From the NCBI GenBank assembly GCA_019638085.1, contig JAHBUL010000005.1, forward strand, positions 62,001-126,000: 64,000 bases of DNA, written 5' to 3'. Origin of the DNA: Flavobacteriales bacterium (lineage in GTDB: Bacteria > Bacteroidota > Bacteroidia > Flavobacteriales_F > PHOS-HE28). The position numbers were made by a program, and so were the translations under genes. The notes beneath the pieces were generated by a model that was given only the letters and a program-made list of their open reading frames with translations, made no database searches and was not told the origin of the DNA. Below are positions 53,028-61,056 of this stretch, piece by piece (positions within the stretch are counted from its first letter, which is position 1; the number at the start of each line of letters is the position of its first letter).

Positions 53028-54842
53028 TCAGAACGGATAGAAAACCGGGATCAGTAGAGTGGCGAGGATCCAGAAAATGATCGCCATGGGGGAGCCCACG
53101 CGCAGGAAGTCCGTGAACTTGTAGCGCCCGGCGCTGTATACCATGGTGTTGGTCTGGTAGCCAATGGGTGTCATGAAACTGGCCGATGCTGCGAAGGTGA
53201 CGGCCATGAGGAAGGGAAGCGGACTGACGCCCATGGCCAAGGAGGTGGAGATGGCTATGGGGGCCAACATGGCGGCCGTTGCGGTATTGGACATCACCTC
53301 GGTGAGCAGGGCGGTACAGATGTAGATACCGGCAAGAACCGCGATCGGGCCCCAGCCGCCGAGCAGGGAGACCAGCCCAAGCGCCACCCGGTCCGCCAAT
53401 CCGCTTTCGGACATGGCGAGGCCGAGGCTGAGTGCACCGGCCATCAGGAAGATGATCTTCCAGTCGATGGCGTCATATACATCCTTCATGGACATGCAGC
53501 GCGTGAGCACGATGATGCAGACCCCTGCCAAGGTGCTTACCACGATGGGTAACAGCCCAAAGGCCGTGCTGAGCACAACGGCCAAGAGCACCGTACCCGT
53601 AATGGCGGCAGCCCGCTTATCGAAACCGATCGCCCCATCCTGTTCCGCAATGATGGCGAACGGACTGTCCGACGTGCGGTCCAGCGCCCGCAAGCGTTCC
53701 ACATAGTGGCTGCGGACCTCCGCCAGGATCACGTCGCCGGCGCGGAGCACTACATCCTCCAAGCGCTGGTTCAACACCGCTTCGCGGGATCGCACGGCCA
53801 AAGGCACCGCTCGATAGATGCGCATCAGGTCGGCTTCGCGGATGGTGCTTCCTTCCAGCGGTGAATTGGCTGTGATCACCAACTCCACCAGTTTGGTGCC
53901 GTGGCTGCCGGTTTCACCGTCCACCGGGAAGCCACCTTCCGTAACGCCTTGGGCAGGGTGGATCCGTACTTGTCTCCGATCGTTCAATGCACGGATGTGG
54001 CTGACATCACAACGCACCTTCAGCAGGTCGTGAGCTTGTAGGACCATATCACCCGCCGGAATGGTGAACACGGTCTCGCCGCGCCGGATCTCGATGATGT
54101 CCATGTTCATGTCCTTCACCAAGCGTGAGTCCATGATGCGCGTCCCGACCGAGGGCGCTGTCGGCAGCAGTTCGATCTCACTGATGTAATCCTTGATGCC
54201 GAAGCGTTCTTCAAGTCCGGTGGTATCCACATCCCGCCTGAGCAAGCGCCTGCCGAAGAGGAGCATGTACAGGGTGCCTGCCGCCAACAGCACCAAGCCC
54301 ATCGGGGTCAACTGGAACATGGGGAATGCAGGTAGCCCGTGCTCCGCCGCGATGCCGCTGACCAGGATATTGGTGGATGTGCCGATGAGCGTGGTGGTGC
54401 CGCCCATGATGGTGGCGAAGGAGAGAGGGATCAACATCCGCGAAGCGCTGATCCCTGCGGAACGTGCCGCCTGTACCACGATGGGGATGAAGACCGCAAC
54501 GATCGGCGTGTTGTTCAGGAAGGCGGAAAGTGCCGCCACCCCAAGCATCAGGATCAGCATGCCACCCACTTCACTGCGTTTCATCTGCTCGGAAAGCAGG
54601 GGGGCCAACGCGCGCAAGACCCCGGACTGAAGAACCGCCGCACTGAGCACGAACATGAAGGCTACCGTTAACGTGGCCGGGTCGCTGAAGCCGGCCACAC
54701 CCTGCTGCGGGCTAACCACCCCGGTAAGGACCAATGCCGCAATGATCAGCAAAGCGATCAGGTCGATGCCGATCTTTTCCGTGATGAACAGGATGACCGC
54801 CACCACCAACACGCCCAGGACGATCAACTCATGGGGATCCAT
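53028..54842 (-). CDS. SLC13/DASS-type transporter with two RCK_C (TrkA-C) domains
   Basis: 604 residues. About eleven membrane segments split by a cytosolic insert (about 205-380) containing two TrkA-C-like domains (ELLPTAPSVGTRIMDSRLVKD ... MVLQAHDLLKVRCD and VELVITANSPLEGSTIREADL ... VVLRAGDVILAEV). Family motifs SALSAFLNNTPIVAVFIPIV and GGTTTLIGTSTNILVSG are present. Likely sodium-coupled uptake of sulfate, carboxylate or a related anion; substrate open. Confidence 0.9.
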   Translation of the reverse strand: MDPHELIVLGVLVVAVILFITEKIGIDLIALLIIAALVLTGVVSPQQGVAGFSDPATLTVAFMFVLSAAVLQSGVLRALAPLLSEQMKRSEVGGMLILMLGVAALSAFLNNTPIVAVFIPIVVQAARSAGISASRMLIPLSFATIMGGTTTLIGTSTNILVSGIAAEHGLPAFPMFQLTPMGLVLLAAGTLYMLLFGRRLLRRDVDTTGLEERFGIKDYISEIELLPTAPSVGTRIMDSRLVKDMNMDIIEIRRGETVFTIPAGDMVLQAHDLLKVRCDVSHIRALNDRRQVRIHPAQGVTEGGFPVDGETGSHGTKLVELVITANSPLEGSTIREADLMRIYRAVPLAVRSREAVLNQRLEDVVLRAGDVILAEVRSHYVERLRALDRTSDSPFAIIAEQDGAIGFDKRAAAITGTVLLAVVLSTAFGLLPIVVSTLAGVCIIVLTRCMSMKDVYDAIDWKIIFLMAGALSLGLAMSESGLADRVALGLVSLLGGWGPIAVLAGIYICTALLTEVMSNTATAAMLAPIAISTSLAMGVSPLPFLMAVTFAASASFMTPIGYQTNTMVYSAGRYKFTDFLRVGSPMAIIFWILATLLIPVFYPF

Positions 54843-54917
54843 GCGGCGAAAGTAGGGGCGCGGCGCATGTGGGCGTTTACCTCATTCCTATCCGGCCGTC
54901 GGCAACATTAAAGAAGA

Positions 54918-54992
54918 ACCGTTCCGTGCTGTTGGGTGTTGTTCTCCCGAGGCGGAGGACCCTCAGCCGGAAAGACCAGGTTCGGGGGGAGC
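54918..54992 (+). ncRNA. Structured leader or small RNA candidate upstream of accA
   Basis: CCGTGCTGTTGGGTG..., a TTCTCCCGA / TTCGGGGGGA long-range pairing and an inner GGAGGACCCTC / CCGGAAAG region give an extended hairpin. It recalls small SRP RNA in its opening and GGAA tip but lacks the diagnostic AGCAGCC strand, so identity is open. It lies 30 bp before a TACCTTCG box (54996-55003) and accA. Confidence 0.3.
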
Positions 54993-55024
54993 ATCTACCT
55001 TCGCCCTTTGGCTAATGCATCTCC

Positions 55025-55987
55025 ATGAGCACATTTCTTGAATTTGAAAGCCCCATCCAGAACATCGTGGAACAGATCGAGAAGCTGAACGAAGTGGCTT
55101 CCGAGGGCGAGGTGGATGTGAAGGCCACTTTGAAAGACCTGAACAAAAAGCTGGTTGCTGCGCGGAAGGACGTGTACAGCAAGCTCACGCCGTGGCAGCG
55201 CGTGCAGGTGAGCCGCCATCCGGACCGGCCCTACACGATGCAGTACATCAAGTACCTCAGTGACGATACCTTCATTGAGATGCACGGCGACCGCACCGTG
55301 AAGGATGATAAGGCCATGGTGGGAGGCTTCGGCCTGATGAACGGGAAGACGGTGATGTTCATCGGCCAGCAGAAGGGCGTGAACACCAAGATGCGGCAGT
55401 ACCGCAATTTCGGAATGCCCAATCCCGAAGGCTACCGCAAGGCACTCCGCTTGATGAAGCTGGCCGAAAAATTCGGCAAGCCCGTGGTCACCTTGATCGA
55501 TACGCCCGGTGCTTTTCCGGGGCTGGAGGCGGAAGAGCGCGGCCAAGGCGAGGCCATTGCCAGGAATCTCTTGGAGATGAGCCAGCTGAAGGTGCCCATC
55601 ATCTGTGTGATCATCGGCGAAGGGGCCTCCGGCGGAGCGCTCGGCATAGGCATCGGCGATAAGGTGCTGATGCTGGAGAACTCGTGGTATTCAGTGATCT
55701 CACCGGAGAACTGTTCCACCATCCTCTGGCGCACATGGGACTATAAGGAGCAGGCTGCAGAGGCATTGAAGCTCACCGCAACGGACATGGTGAAGAACGG
55801 ATTGGTGGATGGTGTGGTGCCCGAACCGGTGGGTGGCGCACATGCCGATCCGGCGGAAGCATGCAGGCTGGTAAAGGTGGAAGTGACCAAGCATTTGGAA
55901 AGGCTCGTCAAGTTGGACCCGGATAAGCGGGTGGATCAGCGCATTGCCAAGTTCTGCAAGATGGGCGTGGTGAAGAAGGCGAAGTAG
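55025..55987 (+). CDS. accA: Acetyl-CoA carboxylase carboxyltransferase subunit alpha
   Basis: 320 residues, standard length. With AccD it transfers the carboxyl from biotin to acetyl-CoA. Motifs [43 protein letters not shown] and [12 protein letters not shown] are conserved. accB, accC and accD are not in the window. Stop at 55987 is followed at once by a heptamer array. Confidence 0.96.
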   Translation: MSTFLEFESPIQNIVEQIEKLNEVASEGEVDVKATLKDLNKKLVAARKDVYSKLTPWQRVQVSRHPDRPYTMQYIKYLSDDTFIEMHGDRTVKDDKAMVGGFGLMNGKTVMFIGQQKGVNTKMRQYRNFGMPNPEGYRKALRLMKLAEKFGKPVVTLIDTPGAFPGLEAEERGQGEAIARNLLEMSQLKVPIICVIIGEGASGGALGIGIGDKVLMLENSWYSVISPENCSTILWRTWDYKEQAAEALKLTATDMVKNGLVDGVVPEPVGGAHADPAEACRLVKVEVTKHLERLVKLDPDKRVDQRIAKFCKMGVVKKAK

Positions 55988-55991
55988 TCGG

Positions 55992-56031
55992 GAGTCCCGA
56001 GTCTTGAGTCTTGAGTCGTGAGTCGTGGGTC
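55992..56031. repeat. Heptamer array, GAGTC+NN type
   Basis: GAGTCCC, GAGTCTT, GAGTCTT, GAGTCGT, GAGTCGT, GGGTC. Fills the gap between convergent accA and the propeller lipoprotein gene and abuts both stops. Reverse orientation of 407-438. Confidence 0.82.
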
Positions 56032-57331
56032 ACCGGTTCAGCCAGGGCAGTACGTAGCGCACTTCGCCGTTGACCGCCCAGCCACCAGCCATTGTTCCCG
56101 AGCCCGGGTCGATCGCCATCACTTGGCCTTCCGTCCCTGCATACACCCAACCGTTCACGGCATCGAATGCCAGGGTGGTGAGCACGGGCGTGGTAGCGAT
56201 GCTCAGTGAACCGCTGCCGCCGTACGTGAAACGTTGGAGGTCGCCGTTGGCCAAGGCCACTATCCATGTGTTGAGAGCGACCTGCTCCACGGCCGTGATC
56301 GGAGCGGTCCATGTGTATGCCTCCCACGTGCCCCCTCCGGATATGGTACGATCAAGTACGCGGCCCAGCCCGTCCCGGTTGCCGAAAATGAGCACCTGGT
56401 CCGTACCTCGGATGAACGCCCGCACCGGTGTCAGGTCCAAGGGTTGGGTTTCCTGCAAGTTGCCGGACAGCTGGTAGTAAATGCCCACACGGTGTTCCTG
56501 GGTAACAAAGTGGCGTTGCAGGCAAACGACCAGATCGCCGGTGGTGAGTGCCTGTATCGCCCGGAACTGCTCCGGCATGGTGGCGGTGAAACTGCCTGTG
56601 CCATTGCTGGGATTGAAGCTGCGCAGCGTGCCGTCATCATGCCCTACGTAGAGCCGACCATCCGCGCAGAGGTCCACGCTGGTGAACCAAGGTGCTCCGA
56701 TGGAACTGAGGTTGGGGCGCTGCCATACGATGTCCATTCCATCCGGGTCGTAGGCCCGCAGATCGCCGCTGGCGCCGCCGGCGACGAACAGGCGTTGCGC
56801 ATGGGAGCTGATGGCCGCTCCACCAAGGTCCGTAGGCCAGGTGGTGGACAAGGTGGTTTGCCCCGAGCTATCCGTTCGGTACAACGCCACGGTGCCACTG
56901 CTGGGAACGGTAAGCGTGAACACGGAACGCAAGCGCAACGGCGTGGCGGTCACGTGGAGGTTCTGTTCATCCTTACCACTGAGGGAGCCGTCCGACACGG
57001 TGGCGAAGAGCTTGTACAAGCCACTGGTGAGCTGCTCGGACGTGATCGGCAGTGCGAGCGTTGTGGTGGCCGAGGTGCCTGTTGCGGAAGCGGTCACGGC
57101 ATTCACGGCGGGAATGTCGTTCTGGTCCAGCAACGTAACGGAGACCTGTGACAGGCCCTGGTCGTCCCTCACCTCCACTTTCACCACCAGTGTATCCGGC
57201 ACGGTGACCGAAGCACTTTCCGCAGGGCTGATGATGGTGATGCGAGGTGCCTCATTGGCCGGGTCCTTCTTGCATCCGCCAAAAAGCACCCCGAAAAGCA
57301 CCGGTAGGAAGAGCACTTGTTGATATCGCAT
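56030..57331 (-). CDS. Beta-propeller lipoprotein with Ig-like domain
   Basis: 433 residues from ATG 57331, chosen because it yields a lipoprotein signal (LFLPVLFGVLFGGC, Cys about 20). Residues about 28-130 form an Ig/cadherin-like domain (RITIISPAESASVTVPDTLVVKVEVRDDQGL), then a WD40/PQQ-like propeller (VALYRTDSSG, LRAYDPDGMDIVWQRP, TLRSFNPSNGT, VMAIDPGSGTM). Envelope-attached; function unknown. Divergent from dnaB. Confidence 0.82.
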   Translation of the reverse strand: MRYQQVLFLPVLFGVLFGGCKKDPANEAPRITIISPAESASVTVPDTLVVKVEVRDDQGLSQVSVTLLDQNDIPAVNAVTASATGTSATTTLALPITSEQLTSGLYKLFATVSDGSLSGKDEQNLHVTATPLRLRSVFTLTVPSSGTVALYRTDSSGQTTLSTTWPTDLGGAAISSHAQRLFVAGGASGDLRAYDPDGMDIVWQRPNLSSIGAPWFTSVDLCADGRLYVGHDDGTLRSFNPSNGTGSFTATMPEQFRAIQALTTGDLVVCLQRHFVTQEHRVGIYYQLSGNLQETQPLDLTPVRAFIRGTDQVLIFGNRDGLGRVLDRTISGGGTWEAYTWTAPITAVEQVALNTWIVALANGDLQRFTYGGSGSLSIATTPVLTTLAFDAVNGWVYAGTEGQVMAIDPGSGTMAGGWAVNGEVRYVLPWLNR

Positions 57332-57505
57332 CAACACAAAGTAACGATGGGCGCGGCTTTCTTCCTTCACTAACGATCCGCAAAAGATCCATTGTTGATA
57401 CGCTGCGCAAAGTTGGTGGGACCATGGGGCCATCTTCCCGCTCCGTGTGGGTTACTTTTGACGCAGCATCGAGGCGCGGACAATTTCCCGCGCCGATCTC
57501 TCCGA

Positions 57506-59038
57506 ATGAACGAATTTCCAACGACCTCCTCCGGCCCTCGTACCATGGACCGGAAGCGCCGTCCTGCGGCCTCTTTAATGGACACCGCCATGGAGGCGGG
57601 CAAACTTCCGCCGCAGGCGCCCGAACTCGAACAGGCCGTGCTGGGCGCGATGATGCTGGAGAAGAACGCGGTGAACGAGGCCATTGACATCCTGCACCCC
57701 GAGAGCTTCTATGTGGATGCCCATCGCCGCATTTTCGATGCCATCCAGAACCTGTTCCGCACGGACCAGCCCATTGATATCCTCACCGTTACGCAGGAGT
57801 TGAAGAAACGCGCCGAACTCGATATCGTGGGCGGTGCATTCTACATCAGCCAGCTCACCAACAAGGTGGCCAGCAGCGCCAACGTGCAGTTCCATGCACG
57901 CATCATCAGCCAGAAGCACATCATGCGCGAGCTGATCCGCATCAGCGCGGACACCATGCGCGATGCCTACGATGAGAGCACCGACGTGTTCGAGCTGCTT
58001 GACAAGAGCGAGCAGGAGATGTTCGCCGTTACCAGCGGCAACCTGAAGCGCAACTACGAGCCGATGAGCGACCTGATCCAGGGCGCCATCGCACAGATCG
58101 AGCTCTCCAAGAGCAAGGGTGGCGGCATGAGCGGGATACCCACGGGCTTCGCCCAGTTGGACAAGCTCACGGCAGGTTGGCAGCGCAGCGATATGATCAT
58201 CGTGGCGGCCAGGCCCGCGATGGGGAAAACCGCGTTCGTGCTCAGCATGGCGCGCAACATCGCCGTGGAGCACCAGCAGCCCGTGGCCCTCTTCAGTCTG
58301 GAAATGAGCAGCACCCAGCTGGTCACCCGCCTTATCGCAAGTGAATCCGGCATCAGTTCGGAGAAGCTGCGGAAAGGCGAGTTGAGCGACCAGGAGTTCA
58401 CCGTGCTCCACCAGAACATCGCGCGGCTCACCAATGCTCCCATCTACATTGATGACACGCCGGCGTTGAACATTTTCGAACTGCGTGCCAAGTGCAGGCG
58501 GCTCAAGAGCCAGCACAACGTGCAGCTGATCATCATCGACTACCTGCAGCTGATGACCGCCGGGGCCGAAGGCAACCGGGGCGGGAACCGCGAACAGGAG
58601 ATCAGCAACATCTCCCGTTCCATCAAGAGCATCGCCAAGGAACTCGATGTCCCCATCATTGCCCTCAGCCAGCTGAGCCGGGCCGTGGAGACCCGGGGAG
58701 GGGACAAGCGACCCATGCTGAGCGACCTGCGGGAATCCGGCGCCATTGAGCAGGATGCCGATCTGGTATGCTTTCTGTACCGCCCGGAGTACTACAAGAT
58801 CCACGAGGACGAACATGGCAGTACCATCGGCATCGGCGAAGTGATCGTGGCCAAGCACAGGAACGGGGCAATTGACAACGTCCGTTTGCGTTTCATAGCC
58901 GAACTGGCCAAGTTCACCGATCTGGAAACAGGCGATATGAACTTCAGTGGCGGCATGGGCCAAGGCCAGGAAAGTTTCCAGACCATCACAAGGCCCAGCA
59001 GAATGAATGATGAATCCGATCTCGAAGCTCCTTTCTGA
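57506..59038 (+). CDS. dnaB: Replicative DNA helicase DnaB
   Basis: 510 residues from ATG 57506; an ATG at 57545 is also possible. N-terminal primase-interacting domain (about 35-150, PPQAPELEQAVLGAMML), RecA-like C-terminal domain with Walker A ARPAMGKTAF, Walker B LIIIDYLQLM and the LSQLSRAVETRGGDKRPMLSDLRESGAIEQDAD motif. No intein. Its last 32 bp overlap the next gene. Confidence 0.96.
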   Translation: MNEFPTTSSGPRTMDRKRRPAASLMDTAMEAGKLPPQAPELEQAVLGAMMLEKNAVNEAIDILHPESFYVDAHRRIFDAIQNLFRTDQPIDILTVTQELKKRAELDIVGGAFYISQLTNKVASSANVQFHARIISQKHIMRELIRISADTMRDAYDESTDVFELLDKSEQEMFAVTSGNLKRNYEPMSDLIQGAIAQIELSKSKGGGMSGIPTGFAQLDKLTAGWQRSDMIIVAARPAMGKTAFVLSMARNIAVEHQQPVALFSLEMSSTQLVTRLIASESGISSEKLRKGELSDQEFTVLHQNIARLTNAPIYIDDTPALNIFELRAKCRRLKSQHNVQLIIIDYLQLMTAGAEGNRGGNREQEISNISRSIKSIAKELDVPIIALSQLSRAVETRGGDKRPMLSDLRESGAIEQDADLVCFLYRPEYYKIHEDEHGSTIGIGEVIVAKHRNGAIDNVRLRFIAELAKFTDLETGDMNFSGGMGQGQESFQTITRPSRMNDESDLEAPF

Positions 59039-60317
59039 TCCCGGCCTGATCCTGCGCTCCCTCCGGGCGAGCCTGTGGGGATTGCTTTTGGTGTGTACGA
59101 TCCCTGCTTCCGCAGCGAAGATCCTTATCCCGATGGATAAGACCCAAAGCGACCACCTGAAGGCATACGGGATCGTGTACTGGGTATTGGAGAGTGATGT
59201 CACCGTGGATTGGCTGTTGAATTATCGCAGCGGTAGCTTCATGCTGGACCGCATTGCCGCCGTGGAGCGCGAGTGCACCGTCCGTGGCGTCACCTTCAAC
59301 GTGATCGCCGACGCGCAGGCCACGGCGATCCTGAGCGAGATCGCCGATCCGGAGGCCAATATGGAAGTGGTGAAGCTGGAGAAGGCACCCAAGATCGCCG
59401 TGTATGCACCGGACGGTTTCCAACCGTGGGATGATGCCGTAGCCCTGGTGATGACCTATGCGGAGATCCCATATGACAAGATCTACGACAGGCAAGTACT
59501 TGCGGAGATGCTCCCCAAGTACGACTGGCTCCACCTGCACCATGAGGACTTCACCGGGCAGTATGGCAAATTCTATCGCATGTTCCGTAATGCCCCGTGG
59601 TATTTGGACCAAGTGCGCGAGGCCGAGGCCATGGCCAAGGAGATGGGCTATGCCAAGGTGAGCCAGATGAAGGGCGCCGTAGCTGGAAAGATCCGGGACT
59701 ATGTGGCCGGTGGAGGCTATCTCTTCACCATGTGCAGTGGTACGGACAGCTATGATATTGCCCTTGCGGCGGAAGGAGTGGACATTTGCGATACGCCGTT
59801 CGACGGTGATCCGCCCGATCCCCGGGCACAGCAGAAGCTTGATTACGACAAGTCCTTCGCATTCACCGATTTCAAGCTCATCACCGATCCGATGATCTAT
59901 GAGTTCAGCGACATCGATGCCACGGACATACACGGTACGATCGGTGAGACGCGCGACTTCTTCACGCTCTTCGACTTCAGCGCCAAATGGGATGTGGTGC
60001 CCACCATGCTGTGCCAGAACCACGAGCAGGTGATCCATGGCTTCATGGGGCAGACCACGGCTTTCCGCAAGCAATTGGTGAAGCCGAACGTGACCATCAT
60101 GGGGGAGAACAAGCCCCAGGGCACGGTGAAGTACATCCATGGCGAATATGGCCTGGGGCAATGGACCTTTTATGGCGGGCACGATCCAGAGGATTACCAG
60201 CACATGGTAGGCGACCCGCCCACGGACCTCAGCCTTTTCCCCAACTCGCCCGGATACCGGCTGATCCTGAACAATATCCTCTTTCCCGCAGCGCGGAAGC
60301 GAAAGCAGAAAACCTGA
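59007..60317 (+). CDS. Secreted protein of a Bacteroidota family often labelled asparagine synthetase B
   Basis: 436 residues, starting inside dnaB (32-bp overlap, other frame). Signal peptide about 18-36 (ASLWGLLLVCTIPASAA), then AKILIPMDKTQSDHLKAYGIVYWVLE and a GATase-like domain around VAGGGYLFTMCSGTDSYDIAL. No ATP-pyrophosphatase domain of a real asparagine synthetase and no N-terminal Cys nucleophile are visible, so the common name is probably wrong. Role unknown; periplasmic or surface. Confidence 0.78.
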   Translation: MMNPISKLLSDPGLILRSLRASLWGLLLVCTIPASAAKILIPMDKTQSDHLKAYGIVYWVLESDVTVDWLLNYRSGSFMLDRIAAVERECTVRGVTFNVIADAQATAILSEIADPEANMEVVKLEKAPKIAVYAPDGFQPWDDAVALVMTYAEIPYDKIYDRQVLAEMLPKYDWLHLHHEDFTGQYGKFYRMFRNAPWYLDQVREAEAMAKEMGYAKVSQMKGAVAGKIRDYVAGGGYLFTMCSGTDSYDIALAAEGVDICDTPFDGDPPDPRAQQKLDYDKSFAFTDFKLITDPMIYEFSDIDATDIHGTIGETRDFFTLFDFSAKWDVVPTMLCQNHEQVIHGFMGQTTAFRKQLVKPNVTIMGENKPQGTVKYIHGEYGLGQWTFYGGHDPEDYQHMVGDPPTDLSLFPNSPGYRLILNNILFPAARKRKQKT

Positions 60318-60390
60318 ACGGCTTCCCGCCAGGGACCCCTGTTCCGGAAGGATAACGGGCCAATTCGGACCAATACCGCCTGAGCATCAC

Positions 60391-60398
60391 TATGTTTG
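60391..60398 (+). promoter_or_regulatory. Bacteroidota -7 box
   Basis: TATGTTTG matches TAnnTTTG and lies 19 bp before the ATG at 60417. Confidence 0.45.
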
Positions 60399-60416
60399 TG
60401 CCTGCAACCACGTTAC

Positions 60417-60986
60417 ATGGACCTTTCAAAGATCATATCCATTACCGGTAAGTCCGGTCTTTACCGAGTGGTGGCCCAAGGTCGCCAAGCCCTTATTGCT
60501 GAATCCTTGACCGATAAGAAGCGCATCCCTGTGCATTCCAGCGTGCGGGTGAGCTCTTTGGATGAGGTGAGCATGTACACCAAGGCGGACGACGTGCTGT
60601 TGTCAACCGTGTTCGAGAAGCTCCATGCCTTGGAGAAGGGAAAGCTTTCCGTGGACCCCAAGGGAAATTTGGAATTTCTGTACGACAAGCTCGGCGAGGC
60701 CCTCCCGAACTACGACCGGGACCGCATCTACTCCAGCGACATCCGGAAGTTCTTCATGTGGTACCAGATGCTGGTGGATGCCGGGATCTTTGAAGAGGAT
60801 AAGAAGAAGAAGAAGGCCGAGGCGGATAAGGACGAAAAAAAGGAGAAGCCGGCCAAGACCGCAGGCACGAAGACCGCCGCCAAGAAGAAGGCTGCACCGG
60901 CCAAACGGACCACCACGCCCAAGGCCGGTGGTGCTTCAAAAGCGAAGGCCAAGCCCATGCATAAAGGGGCCCAGCGCGGTTCCTGA
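60417..60986 (+). CDS. DUF5606-like protein with basic Lys/Ala-rich tail
   Basis: 189 residues from ATG 60417 (MDLSKIISITGKSGLYRVV). The conserved N-terminal part (to about 125) ends YSSDIRKFFMWYQMLVDAGIFE, the DUF5606/DUF6852 pattern. The last 60 residues are a histone-like Lys/Ala/Pro tail (KKAAPAKRTTTPKAGG). Possibly nucleic-acid associated; function unknown. Confidence 0.85.
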   Translation: MDLSKIISITGKSGLYRVVAQGRQALIAESLTDKKRIPVHSSVRVSSLDEVSMYTKADDVLLSTVFEKLHALEKGKLSVDPKGNLEFLYDKLGEALPNYDRDRIYSSDIRKFFMWYQMLVDAGIFEEDKKKKKAEADKDEKKEKPAKTAGTKTAAKKKAAPAKRTTTPKAGGASKAKAKPMHKGAQRGS

Positions 60987-61056
60987 ACCGGGGATCCGAC
61001 ATTGAGTTTTTCAGGAGGATGCACCTATCTTGCGGCTTGTTCGTAAGAGCCTCCCC

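Noticed and set aside
54918..54992. Small SRP RNA (ffs)
   Set aside because: Opening and GGAA tip are suggestive, but the conserved AGCAGCC strand of the Ffh-binding loop is absent; listed only as a structured candidate.
57575..59203. Leftward 542-codon open frame
   Set aside because: Antisense shadow of dnaB and the following gene; Gly/Ala/His-rich composition with no domain.
58986..60203. Leftward 405-codon open frame
   Set aside because: Antisense to the secreted protein gene at 59007; composition typical of a GC shadow (His/Val/Gly-rich).
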